Shown: positions 35,638-44,174 of the stretch, one piece after another
Position numbering within the stretch: the first letter of the stretch is position 1
Layout: each line of letters opens with the position of its first letter
Assembly (NCBI GenBank): GCA_045612185.1
Contig: JAZKYO010000103.1
Span: 38,563-102,562, forward strand
From: RGIG8775 sp045612185
GTDB lineage: Bacteria > Bacillota > Clostridia > Oscillospirales > CAG-272
Direction of reading: 5' to 3'
DNA: 64,000 nt
Translations under genes and position numbers: made by a program
The notes under the pieces: model-generated
What the model was told of the DNA's origin: nothing
What the model saw: only the letters and a program-made list of their open reading frames with translations
Databases searched by the model: none

Positions 35638-36975
35638 ATGAACTTTACTGAAATCAAACAGATTCTTTCCGATGCCGCTTTAGCGGTTGGAATAACCGAA
35701 TACGACGTATATTACACCGAATCGTCCGATATTTCTACAGAGACGCTAAAGAAAGAAATCAGCGGCTTTAGCAGTAGCGATTCCATAGGAATCGGATTCA
35801 GATGTATAGTCAACGGCCGTTTCGGTCAAGCATCGTGCGAGCGTATAACCAAAGAGGAGCTTGAGCTGTTGGTTGCGAAAGCTGCGGAAAACGCTATGTA
35901 TATTGAATCCGACGATGAGTCTGTAATATTTAAAGGCTCAGAAAATTATACAACTATTCCCGAAGAAACTTTTGTTGAGCCATCTGCCGGTGACCTAAAA
36001 AGAATCGCTCTTGATATGCAAGGAAAAACTTACGGTGAGAGCGAACTTGTTGTTGACGGAACGCAATGCGGAGTTGGGGCAGGTACAGCGACTGTTTATA
36101 TGTTTAACTCTTACGGACTTGAGCTTCATAAATCCGCAGGCTACGTCAATTATTATTCCTGCCCGGTAGTTTCAGACGGAAAAGAAACCGAAGACAGTGT
36201 CGAATTTAAAATGGTAAAGAATTTCGACAAGTGTGATGAAACAGTTAAGAAAGCCGTTGAAAAAGCTAAAGCCAAGCTTGGCGCGGACAGCGTTCCAAGC
36301 GGTAAATACAATATTGTATTAAACGGTAAATCGTTTGCTTCGTTTCTTTCGGAATTTTGCGACAGCTTTTCCGCAAAGCAAGTAAAGCTTGGTCTTTCCA
36401 TGTTTGCCGACAAGCTCGACACTAAAGTTGCGGCAGACATAGTAACAATTACAGACGATCCGTTTTCCGATGAGCTTTGCGGTAAAAATCCTTTTGACGG
36501 TGAGGGAGTTGCAACTTACAAGAAAAACGTAGTCGAAAACGGTGTGCTGAAAACCTATTTCTACGATCTTGCCATGGCAAAGCACTTCGGCGTTCAACCT
36601 ACGGGTAACGCGTCGAGGGGATATTCTTCATCAGTAACCATTTCGCCATATTTTCTTTACGTTAATAAAGGTGAAATCAGCTTAAATGAGCTTTTGAAAA
36701 TTTCCGATAACGGCATTTATGTTACCGAACTGAAAAGCTTTTCTGCCACAAATACCGTTACGGGGGATTTTTCGATTGAAAGCGCGGGCTTTATGATTGA
36801 AAACGGAAAGCTTGGAAAATTTGTCAAATCCTTCACCATTGCAGGAAACTTCTTTGAGCTATTGAAATGTATTGACGCGCTTTCGGATAATCTGCAAGTG
36901 AATCACAGCGGACTTTTCCGCGGCTTTGCCGCCCCCGATGCATTGATAAAAAATCTCAGCGTTGCCGGAAAATAA
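35638..36975 (+). CDS. tldE: TldE/PmbA-family protease partner
   Basis: A 445-residue partner of TldD, lacking the HExxxH motif. IGIGFRCIVNGRFGQAS in the N-terminal domain and VVENGVLKTYFYDLAMAKHFG in the C-terminal domain are typical of PmbA/TldE. The final segment with FVKSFTIAGNFFELL is also conserved. AAGGAGGAAAG precedes the ATG. Gene order and spacing indicate cotranslation with TldD. Confidence 0.93.
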   Translation: MNFTEIKQILSDAALAVGITEYDVYYTESSDISTETLKKEISGFSSSDSIGIGFRCIVNGRFGQASCERITKEELELLVAKAAENAMYIESDDESVIFKGSENYTTIPEETFVEPSAGDLKRIALDMQGKTYGESELVVDGTQCGVGAGTATVYMFNSYGLELHKSAGYVNYYSCPVVSDGKETEDSVEFKMVKNFDKCDETVKKAVEKAKAKLGADSVPSGKYNIVLNGKSFASFLSEFCDSFSAKQVKLGLSMFADKLDTKVAADIVTITDDPFSDELCGKNPFDGEGVATYKKNVVENGVLKTYFYDLAMAKHFGVQPTGNASRGYSSSVTISPYFLYVNKGEISLNELLKISDNGIYVTELKSFSATNTVTGDFSIESAGFMIENGKLGKFVKSFTIAGNFFELLKCIDALSDNLQVNHSGLFRGFAAPDALIKNLSVAGK

Positions 36976-36987
36976 TCATTTTACCCC

Positions 36988-37016
36988 TTGAAAAAAACCA
37001 AAATATGTGATATACT
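36988..37016 (+). promoter_or_regulatory. Sigma-A promoter of the LCP-like gene and possibly glyS
   Basis: TTGAAA (36988-36993), 17 bases, TATACT (37011-37016). It starts 12 bases past the tldE stop. No terminator precedes it, so it may be an internal promoter. Confidence 0.7.
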
Positions 37017-37047
37017 GTTATATCTGTTGTTGCAAAGGAGAGTTGTT

Positions 37048-37680
37048 ATGCATTTTTCATTAAAAAATATGTTGTTCTCCTTTGCGGCAGGATTAGTTGT
37101 TTTCTCATTGCTTATGGTGTGGGTATGCTCTGATTATTTCAACTCGGAAGTAAAAGTTGCGCTTTCCGATAAAACTCCGGCCGCTACAAGTAGCGATAAA
37201 TACGATCTTCATGGGGCGGTTGTTTTTAAAAGTTGCGATAATAACGGCTTGGATTTTGCGGTGTTGGTAATTGTAGACACTCATAATGACAAAATGTTGT
37301 TTTCAAGGCTTTCGGGGAATTATCTTATGAATTACCGAGATTCAATGTCGTATATATCAAACGTTTATGACAGCGTAGGGGACACCGCGCTTGTTGAACT
37401 TGTAAAAGCTGTCAGCGGTATCTCGGTAAACAAAGTAATTCCGCTTGATGGCTCGGTAGCTTATGACAAAGTTGTTGACGAAATTCAAAAGCTTTTTGAG
37501 TCTGATAGCGCTTTGTTCGCTGACACATTCAATACCGAAGCAGACGTATTGGGCTTTGATATGATTGAGTTTCCCATCGTCACAAGTATCATACAAACCG
37601 AAAATACCCATGAAAATATCGTTGTTATAGATACCGAAAAAACGGTAAATAAATTCAAAACTACATTTGTTATAAAATAA
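37048..37680 (+). CDS. Membrane-anchored LCP-like protein of uncertain function
   Basis: A 210-residue protein with one N-terminal TM helix (MLFSFAAGLVVFSLLMVWV) and an outside domain. The strand pattern with LVIVDTHNDKMLFSRL, YISNVYDSVGDTALVELVKA and IPLDGSVAYDKVVDEIQKL resembles the N-terminal half of LytR-CpsA-Psr domains, which attach wall polymers, but the conserved Arg/Asp catalytic cluster is not evident and the length is short. It may be a diverged, non-catalytic relative. AAAGGAG precedes the ATG at 37048; upstream in-frame codons overlap the promoter. Confidence 0.5.
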   Translation: MHFSLKNMLFSFAAGLVVFSLLMVWVCSDYFNSEVKVALSDKTPAATSSDKYDLHGAVVFKSCDNNGLDFAVLVIVDTHNDKMLFSRLSGNYLMNYRDSMSYISNVYDSVGDTALVELVKAVSGISVNKVIPLDGSVAYDKVVDEIQKLFESDSALFADTFNTEADVLGFDMIEFPIVTSIIQTENTHENIVVIDTEKTVNKFKTTFVIK

Positions 37681-37707
37681 AATCATATAAATTTCAGGAG
37701 AAAAAAC

Positions 37708-39105
37708 ATGAACAACTCAGAAAAAACAATGGACAAAATTGTTGCCCTCTGTAAGAATCGCGGATTTATTTATCCCGGCTCTGAAATCTATGGCGGACTT
37801 TCCAACTCTTGGGACTACGGCCCTCTTGGTGTAGAGTTCAAGAACAACGTTAAAAAGGCTTGGTGGAAAAAGTTCGTTCAAGAGTGCAAGTATAACGTAG
37901 GTCTCGACAGTGCTATCATTATGAATCCTCAGACTTGGGTAGCTTCGGGACACCTTGGCGGATTTTCCGACCCTCTTATGGACTGTAAGGTTTGTCACAG
38001 CCGCCACAGAGCTGATAAGCTTATCGAAGAGTACGCTTTCGAGAACAAGCTCGACGTAAATCCCGCAGGCTGGTCCGATGCGGAGATGAGCGCGTATATC
38101 AAGGAAAATCACATCGTTTGCCCCGATTGCGGAAGCGGTGATTTTACAGATATCCGTAAGTTCAACCTTATGTTCAAAACCTTTATCGGTGTAACTGAGG
38201 CTTCTACCAACACAGTTTATCTCAGACCCGAGACAGCTCAGGGTATCTTCGTAAACTTCAAGAACGTTGCAAGAACAACGAGAAGAAAGATGCCTTTCGG
38301 TGTTGCGCAGATCGGTAAGTCCTTCAGAAACGAGATTACCCCCGGTAACTTCGTATTCAGAACCCGTGAGTTTGAGCAGATGGAGCTTGAGTTCTTCTGC
38401 AAGCCCGGCACAGACCTTGAGTGGTTCCAGTTCTGGAGATCCTACTGCGAAAATTGGCTCTATAATCTCGGCATGAGAAAAGAGAACCTTCGTCTTCGTG
38501 ACCACTCTCCCGAGGAGCTTTGCTTCTATTCCAAGGGTACAACCGATATCGAGTTCCTGTTCCCGTTTGGTTGGGGCGAGCTTTGGGGTATTGCGGACAG
38601 AACCGATTACGACCTTACTCAGCATCAGAATACCAGCGGCGAGACTATGGAATTCTTTGACGCCGAAACCAATGAAAAGTATATTCCTTACGTTGTCGAG
38701 CCCTCTCTCGGTGCTGACCGCGTAGCCCTCGCATTCCTTTGCGATGCTTATGATGAGGAAGTAGTTGATGCGGAAAAGAACGATACACGCGTTGTTCTCA
38801 GACTTCATCCCGCACTTGCGCCTATCAAGGCTGCTGTACTTCCTCTTTCCAAGAAGCTTTCCGATAAGGCAGGCGAGATTTACGATGAGCTTGCAAAGTA
38901 CTTTATGGTTGAATTTGACGAGTCGGGCTCTATCGGTAAGAGATACCGTAGACAGGACGAGATCGGAACTCCTCTTTGCATTACATACGACTTTGAGTCC
39001 GAGACCGATAACTGCGTAACAGTACGCGACCGTGACTCTATGGAGCAGGTTCGTATCCCGATTTCCGAGCTTAAGAGCTACATCGAAAAAACACTTGAGT
39101 TCTAA
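37708..39105 (+). CDS. glyS: Glycine-tRNA ligase, single-chain dimeric type
   Basis: A 465-residue class II synthetase of the eukaryote/archaeal-like GlyRS form, not the alpha2beta2 form. Class II motif 2 is FRNEITPGNFVFRTREFEQME, split by a FFCKPG segment; motif 3 lies in GVEP-like EPSLGADRVALAFL. A zinc-like CKVCHSRHRAD and CPDCGSGDF pair is inserted near residue 95. GAGTCC and RYRRQDEIGTP near the end belong to the anticodon domain. GGAGAAAAAAC precedes the ATG. No T-box leader is visible in the 27 bases before the gene. Confidence 0.95.
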   Translation: MNNSEKTMDKIVALCKNRGFIYPGSEIYGGLSNSWDYGPLGVEFKNNVKKAWWKKFVQECKYNVGLDSAIIMNPQTWVASGHLGGFSDPLMDCKVCHSRHRADKLIEEYAFENKLDVNPAGWSDAEMSAYIKENHIVCPDCGSGDFTDIRKFNLMFKTFIGVTEASTNTVYLRPETAQGIFVNFKNVARTTRRKMPFGVAQIGKSFRNEITPGNFVFRTREFEQMELEFFCKPGTDLEWFQFWRSYCENWLYNLGMRKENLRLRDHSPEELCFYSKGTTDIEFLFPFGWGELWGIADRTDYDLTQHQNTSGETMEFFDAETNEKYIPYVVEPSLGADRVALAFLCDAYDEEVVDAEKNDTRVVLRLHPALAPIKAAVLPLSKKLSDKAGEIYDELAKYFMVEFDESGSIGKRYRRQDEIGTPLCITYDFESETDNCVTVRDRDSMEQVRIPISELKSYIEKTLEF

Positions 39106-39116
39106 TCAAATAACTA

Positions 39117-39146
39117 AACTCCCACGTTTGCGTGGGAGTTTTTTAT
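39117..39146 (+). terminator. Terminator after glyS
   Basis: AACTCCCACG pairs with CGTGGGAGTT around TTTG, followed by a T run. Confidence 0.92.
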
Positions 39147-39235
39147 CCAAAAATTGTTTGTAAACCCAAGACCTTTATAAAAAGGCTAAAAGGTGAATTG
39201 CATACATCGTTATCAGATATGTTCTACAAGTAAAA

Positions 39236-39266
39236 AATGAACAGCCGCCCTAATCGGGCGGCTGTG
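39236..39266 (-). terminator. Terminator of the aminotransferase operon
   Basis: ACAGCCGCCC (39241-39250) pairs with GGGCGGCTGT (39256-39265). On the minus strand a T-rich stretch follows. Confidence 0.85.
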
Positions 39267-39267
39267 T

Positions 39268-40455
39268 TTATTTTACTTTTCCTTTTTTAATATCCGTAAC
39301 AAACTTATCGATTCTTTCAAGTGCCTGCGTGATGTGCTTTACAGAGTAGGCGTAAGAAATTCTCGCAAAGCCCTCTCCGCTGTCACCGAAAGCCTCTCCG
39401 GGGACTATGGCGCAACCGTAATCGTACAAAAGTTTTTCGCAGAAGGTATTACTTGACATTCCGAAATTGCCAATATTGGGGAATATGTAGAAAGCGCCTT
39501 TTGGCTCAAATGATTCAATACCGATATTCTTTAAACCGTCATAAATGTACTTTCTGCGGCGGTCGTACTCGTCAACCATCATCTGAATGTCATCGTCTCC
39601 GTTTCTGAGTGCCTCAACAGCGGCAAACTGCGAGGTCGTGGGAGCGCACATAATGGCGTACTGATGAATTTTGAGCATCTGCTTGAGTATAGGCGCGGGA
39701 GCGCAAAGGAATCCCATTCTCCAACCCGTCATAGCGTAAGCCTTGGAAAATCCGTTTACTATAATGGTGTGTTCCCACATATCCGGAAGCGATGCGATAG
39801 AAGTGTGTTTAAGCCCGCCATACGTCATTTCCGCATAAATCTCGTCCGAAAGAATCATTATGTTGGTATCACGAATAATATTCGCGATTTCTTCAAGTTC
39901 TTCCTTGGTCATAACCGAGCCCGTCGGGTTGTTTGGGAATGGAAGAACAAGCATTTTGGTTTTGGGCGTTATAGCAGCCTTAAGCTTTTCGGGTGTGAGC
40001 TTGAACTCGTCCTTAAACTCTGTGGCAATAATAACGGGTGTGCCGCCCGCAAGCTTTACAATTGGCTCGTAGCAAACAAACGAGGGGGTGGGAATAATTA
40101 CCTCATCTCCCGGCTCAACAATTGCTCTTATAGCGAGGTCAATAGCTTCCGAACCGCCAACAGTAACGAAAGTTTCTGTAAGTCCGTCATATTTAAGACC
40201 AAAGCGGCGAAGCATGTAATTGCCAATCTCCTCGCGCAACTCATTAGTACCCGCGTTTGAGGTATAGTAGGTCTTACCTTGAACGAGGCTGTCAATACCA
40301 GCCTCTCTTACGTGCCAAGGAGTAGGGAAGTCGGGCTGACCAACGGTAAGCGCTACGACGTCTTTCATATCACCAAGCAGGTCAAAGAATTTTCTTATTC
40401 CCGACGGCTTTAAGTCGACGACGGTTTTAGATAAAATTTTACTGTAATCCAACAT
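39268..40455 (-). CDS. Class I/II pyridoxal-phosphate aminotransferase
   Basis: A 395-residue fold-type I enzyme of the aspartate-aminotransferase-like group. VGQPDFPTPWHVREAG lies at the N-terminus, FPNNPTGSVMTKEEL in the middle, and NGFSKAYAMTGWRMGFLCAP holds the PLP-binding Lys near residue 232. GEGFARISYA near the end carries the substrate carboxylate-binding Arg. The exact substrate (aspartate, aromatic or N-acetyl amino acids) cannot be chosen. Its start shares a base with the stop of the Lrp-type regulator (TGATG), so the regulator probably senses the related amino acid. Confidence 0.92.
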   Translation of the reverse strand: MLDYSKILSKTVVDLKPSGIRKFFDLLGDMKDVVALTVGQPDFPTPWHVREAGIDSLVQGKTYYTSNAGTNELREEIGNYMLRRFGLKYDGLTETFVTVGGSEAIDLAIRAIVEPGDEVIIPTPSFVCYEPIVKLAGGTPVIIATEFKDEFKLTPEKLKAAITPKTKMLVLPFPNNPTGSVMTKEELEEIANIIRDTNIMILSDEIYAEMTYGGLKHTSIASLPDMWEHTIIVNGFSKAYAMTGWRMGFLCAPAPILKQMLKIHQYAIMCAPTTSQFAAVEALRNGDDDIQMMVDEYDRRRKYIYDGLKNIGIESFEPKGAFYIFPNIGNFGMSSNTFCEKLLYDYGCAIVPGEAFGDSGEGFARISYAYSVKHITQALERIDKFVTDIKKGKVK

Positions 40456-40931
40456 CAGAACTCGTTTCCTCTCAAATCTTCCTCGATACCGCCGTAAATA
40501 ACGCCCTTGTCCTTGTATTTGCGGAGTACAAAGTGAGTTGCCGTTGAAACGACAGAATCAATAGGCGCAAGCTTCTGCGCTACGAAATAGGCGACCTCTT
40601 TCATTGTTCTGCCTTCAATAAACACGGCAAGATCGTATCCACCCGACATAAGATAAAGGCTCTTTACCTCGTCGTAGTTGTAAATAAGTTCGGCGACCTT
40701 ATCAAAGCCTCTGTCCTTTTGAGGCGTAAGCTTAACCTCAATAAGTGCTGTTACATACTCTCTGTCGGTTTTGTCCCAGTCAATAATGGCTTTGTAACCG
40801 AGAACAACGCCGTCTTTTTCATATTTTTCTATAATTTTTTTGACGTCGCCCTCCTCTTTGTCAAGCATTACAGCAAGCTGAGCAGCTGTAAGTGTAGCGT
40901 CATCTTCAAGTAAATTAAGTATCTTATCCAT
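40455..40931 (-). CDS. Lrp/AsnC family transcriptional regulator
   Basis: A 158-residue protein: N-terminal helix-turn-helix (residues 1-50, DATLTAAQLAVMLDKEEGDVKKI) and C-terminal RAM/ACT-like effector domain (ALIEVKLTPQKDRGFDKVA, then SLYLMSGGYDLAVFIEG). Such proteins sense amino acids as octamers. Coupled to the aminotransferase gene and located 12 bases after a MutS-like gene. AGAGGAA precedes the ATG. Confidence 0.92.
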   Translation of the reverse strand: MDKILNLLEDDATLTAAQLAVMLDKEEGDVKKIIEKYEKDGVVLGYKAIIDWDKTDREYVTALIEVKLTPQKDRGFDKVAELIYNYDEVKSLYLMSGGYDLAVFIEGRTMKEVAYFVAQKLAPIDSVVSTATHFVLRKYKDKGVIYGGIEEDLRGNEF

Positions 40932-40943
40932 GGTAAATTCCTC

Positions 40944-42545
40944 TCATTTCTTAATATTTTTTATAATGTTATCGTATGAAAGCCCATATTTGTGGGCAAT
41001 ATCTCGAGCATAGCTCTTACCGTCAGGCTTGGCTCGCGTTATCTTGAAGGATCGTTTTCCTTCTTCGATTCCTGCTACAAGTGTGTCAATCGGTGCACCG
41101 CCTTCAGGAAGTGTTTGCGCGTTGATTGTGTCTATTTCCGCCGCAAGCTCATGGAGGTGGGTCGAGAATACGCATCTGCAACCGTACATACTCAGTCCTC
41201 TCAGTATCTCACTTGCTATATAAGAGGCTTCATATGAGCCGGTGGACGAAAGGGATTCGTCAAGCAAAACAAGACTGTGTGCTGTTATTTCACTCAAAAT
41301 TTCATTGAGTCGCGCACATTCCTCACCAAGACGTCCTTTGTCAATAGTGTCATCGGCACCGGTGGGGAAATGAGTGAAAATCGCGTCAACAGGGCTCATT
41401 ACCGCTTCTTTTGCGGGAATAAACAAACCAAGCTGAAGCATTGCCTGAGCAATACCGACAGCGCAAGTGATTACCGATTTACCGCCTCTGTTTGGTCCGG
41501 TAAGTACATAAATAGTAGCATTCTCGTCAAACAACATATCATTGACAACAATCTCGTCCTCAATCTTGACGGCAACGCAAGGATTATATAAATCGTTAGC
41601 CTTAAAGGCTCGGGCATCCATAGGTTCAATTGTCGGTACACAAAGATTGCACCCTTTGTCAAGCAATAAACGTAATGCTTCGGTAGCTTTCACCGTAAAC
41701 TCAAACTCGCCAAGCAGATCAAGTAAAAAGTTGGTATTATCAAGTACGTATGACTGAACGATTTTTTTCCAAGACCTTAACGAGGATTTATAAACATCAT
41801 TTATAGCAGAGTTAAAAGCCAGTGAAAGCGCTGTTTTCTGGTTTTCATTCTGCTTTTTCCCAAAGGGAACCAGATTGGCAATACAAGTGTATTCGTCATC
41901 CTTGAAGTTAAATCTCAAAATTTTTTCTATAACGTCACCTGACTTAAAGGATTCGGGATTTATAGAAAGCACGCCTGCTTCTTTAGGGCGAAGCTGAGCG
42001 TCAAGATTTACACCTATCGTAATGCTCTTGATCTCACGCACTCTGGCGGTAAGTTCAGAAAGCTTGGCGTTAAGCTCCTTGTAATACTCACTCTCAGCAA
42101 GCTCTATTATTCTATCTGCAAAAGCCGAAAACGCTCTGCTTTTTATGCTTTGGCGAATTGCGGAAAACCCGCTGCTCAAGAGGTCGACGCACGAAATATA
42201 AAGCTCAATTTCGGTTATGCTTGAAAGATAAGAGTCGGTGTCCCCGCTGTCAGCCTCAAGTCTGCGAAGCTCCATAATATCGTTAAGAATAGGAACAAGC
42301 GAACCGAGAATATCGGAAATTTCAGGATTGTCCAACATATCGCGAAATGTTTCCAAACGGTATTCTATAACTTCACGATCAGTGGTAAAATACTCGGATA
42401 ACTCGCTGTTCCTTAAATCAATCAAGTCAAGCATTCCAAGCTCTTCAAGCACAAACATATCGATTTTGGGTACGTTTATGCCTTTATAGTGATTCTGACG
42501 TTTTTCAAAGCTCGGATATATGAGAGAAAAATTATTAAAATCCAT
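40944..42545 (-). CDS. MutS-family ATPase without mismatch-recognition domain
   Basis: A 533-residue protein with a MutS core/lever region (residues 40-310) and a C-terminal MutS ATPase: Walker A VLTGPNRGGKSVIT near residue 350, Walker B SLVLLDESLSSTGSYEASYIA where MutS has DEVGRGTS, and STHLHELAAEI. The N-terminal mismatch-binding domain and the Phe-x-Glu motif are missing, and there is no Smr nuclease tail, so it is neither MutS1 nor MutS2. Function unknown; related proteins are scattered in Clostridia. GGGAGAG precedes the ATG. First gene of an operon with an Lrp regulator and an aminotransferase. Confidence 0.85.
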   Translation of the reverse strand: MDFNNFSLIYPSFEKRQNHYKGINVPKIDMFVLEELGMLDLIDLRNSELSEYFTTDREVIEYRLETFRDMLDNPEISDILGSLVPILNDIMELRRLEADSGDTDSYLSSITEIELYISCVDLLSSGFSAIRQSIKSRAFSAFADRIIELAESEYYKELNAKLSELTARVREIKSITIGVNLDAQLRPKEAGVLSINPESFKSGDVIEKILRFNFKDDEYTCIANLVPFGKKQNENQKTALSLAFNSAINDVYKSSLRSWKKIVQSYVLDNTNFLLDLLGEFEFTVKATEALRLLLDKGCNLCVPTIEPMDARAFKANDLYNPCVAVKIEDEIVVNDMLFDENATIYVLTGPNRGGKSVITCAVGIAQAMLQLGLFIPAKEAVMSPVDAIFTHFPTGADDTIDKGRLGEECARLNEILSEITAHSLVLLDESLSSTGSYEASYIASEILRGLSMYGCRCVFSTHLHELAAEIDTINAQTLPEGGAPIDTLVAGIEEGKRSFKITRAKPDGKSYARDIAHKYGLSYDNIIKNIKK

Positions 42546-42579
42546 ATCTGCTCTCCCTCAAAAAATAATTATTCATATT

Positions 42580-42608
42580 ATTATATCATAAAAACATCCT
42601 GTTGTAAA
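42580..42608 (-). promoter_or_regulatory. Sigma-A promoter of the MutS-like/Lrp/aminotransferase operon
   Basis: Minus strand: TTTACA (42608-42603), 17 bases, TATAAT (42585-42580). Confidence 0.75.
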
Positions 42609-42673
42609 GGGGCTGAATAAAAAAACTGTTATCTCTTTTTATTGTAAATAAATATTAAATTCCATCAAATATA

Positions 42674-42702
42674 TTGAAATATCTTTAATCTTATGGTATA
42701 AT
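42674..42702 (+). promoter_or_regulatory. Sigma-A promoter of the uxaC operon
   Basis: TTGAAA (42674-42679), 17 bases, TATAAT (42697-42702). A second TATAAT sits ten bases later. The GGAGGA of uxaC follows. Confidence 0.78.
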
Positions 42703-42747
42703 TGGTATAATGAAGTTTTATGCAATAAATTTTTGGAGGACTTTAAA

Positions 42748-44172
42748 ATGAAAAGATTTATGGACGAGGATTTTCTCCTCAACACAGAAACAGCGCAGGT
42801 TTTGTTCCACAACTACGCTGAAAAGCTCCCTATAATTGACTACCACTGCCACCTTTCTCCCAAGGAAATCGCAGAGGACGTTCATTACACCAACATTACC
42901 GAGGTTTGGCTTTACGGTGACCACTACAAGTGGAGAGCAATGCGCTCTTGCGGTATTGATGAAAAGTATATCACGGGCGATGCTTCCGACTTTGAAAAGT
43001 TTAAGGCTTACTGCTCGGCTATGCCTAAGCTTATAGGTAATCCTCTCTATCACTGGAGCCATCTTGAGCTTCAAAGATATTTTGACTGCGACCTTGTTAT
43101 CAACGAGGAAAACTGTGAGGAAATATGGAAGATCACATCCGAAAGACTCGCGCAGCCCGATATGAGCGCGCAGCAGCTTATTACAAAGTCTGACGTTGTA
43201 CTTCTTTGCACAACCGATGACCCTGCTGATTCTCTTGAGTATCATAAGCAGATTGCCGAAAGCGGATTTAAGACCAAGGTTCTCCCCGCATTCCGCCCCG
43301 ACAAGGGTATGAATATCGAGAGAAAGGGAATTGCCGCTTACCTTAAGACTCTCAGCGAGTCCACAGGCGTGGAAATCGTTGATATTGATTCTCTTGAAAA
43401 GGCATATTTGGTTGCTCTTGATAAGTTTGATGCGCTTGGATGCAAGACCGCTGACCACGGTATGGATGACGGAGTTGTATTTACAAAGCCCGACAAATTC
43501 CACGCTAACGAGGCTCTTAAGAAGGCTATCGCGAGCGACGGCGCTGATGTTTCTTATGACGAAGCTGTTATGTTCAAGTCTCAGATGATAAGATTCTTCG
43601 GTATTGAATATAAGAAGCGCAAATGGGTTATGCAGCTTCACTACGGTGTAAAGAGAAATCCCAACTCCGAAATGTTCGCAAAGCTTGGTCCTGACTCGGG
43701 ATTCGACACTATAAACGGAAATATTACGGCAGAGAAGCTTATCGCTATGCTTGACTACCTCAAGGATAACGACGGACTTCCCAGAACTGTAATTTATTCC
43801 ATCAATCCTATTGAAAACGCGGCTATCGGAACAATGTGCGGTACCTTCTGCGCAGGCGACGGAAGCGGAAAGCCCACAGTTACTCAAGGCTCGGCTTGGT
43901 GGTTTAATGACAATCTTGACGGAATGGTTGCACAGATGCGTTCTTACGCAAACCTCTCTGCTCTTGGCAACTTCCTCGGTATGCTTACCGACTCGCGCAG
44001 CTTCCTTTCTTACCCCAGACACGAGTATTTCAGAAGAATTCTTTGCCGTCTTATCGGTGAGTGGGTAGAGGACGGAATGTATCCCGCTGATTACGATGCG
44101 CTCGCTCAGCTTGTGGCTGATATCAGCTATAACAACACAAAAGCATACTTTGATTTTCCTCTCGCTGACTAA
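42748..44172 (+). CDS. uxaC: Uronate (glucuronate/galacturonate) isomerase
   Basis: A 474-residue amidohydrolase-superfamily enzyme converting D-glucuronate to fructuronate or galacturonate to tagaturonate. IIDYHCHLSPKEIAEDV has the HxH metal pair, and EVWLYGDHYKWRAMRSCG is diagnostic. WVMQLHYGVKRNPNSEMF and MLTDSRSFLSYPRHEYFRR are further conserved blocks. The ATG at 42748 follows GGAGGA; the in-frame TTG at 42733 lies before the Shine-Dalgarno sequence. The rest of the uronate pathway (UxaB, UxuA, KdgK, KdgA) is not in the window. The next gene, a CE2-like esterase, starts 2 bases after its stop. Confidence 0.95.
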   Translation: MKRFMDEDFLLNTETAQVLFHNYAEKLPIIDYHCHLSPKEIAEDVHYTNITEVWLYGDHYKWRAMRSCGIDEKYITGDASDFEKFKAYCSAMPKLIGNPLYHWSHLELQRYFDCDLVINEENCEEIWKITSERLAQPDMSAQQLITKSDVVLLCTTDDPADSLEYHKQIAESGFKTKVLPAFRPDKGMNIERKGIAAYLKTLSESTGVEIVDIDSLEKAYLVALDKFDALGCKTADHGMDDGVVFTKPDKFHANEALKKAIASDGADVSYDEAVMFKSQMIRFFGIEYKKRKWVMQLHYGVKRNPNSEMFAKLGPDSGFDTINGNITAEKLIAMLDYLKDNDGLPRTVIYSINPIENAAIGTMCGTFCAGDGSGKPTVTQGSAWWFNDNLDGMVAQMRSYANLSALGNFLGMLTDSRSFLSYPRHEYFRRILCRLIGEWVEDGMYPADYDALAQLVADISYNNTKAYFDFPLAD

Positions 44173-44174
44173 CG

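Noticed and set aside
37681..37707. A T-box leader for glyS
   Set aside because: Only 27 bases separate glyS from the preceding gene; there is no T-box sequence or terminator there.
37717..38808. Long open frame (363 codons) antisense to glyS
   Set aside because: Shadow of glyS; no start signal or family resemblance.
42718..44022. Long open frame (434 codons) on the minus strand
   Set aside because: It mirrors uxaC codon for codon, has no Shine-Dalgarno sequence and no recognisable motif. It arises from the codon bias of the true gene.
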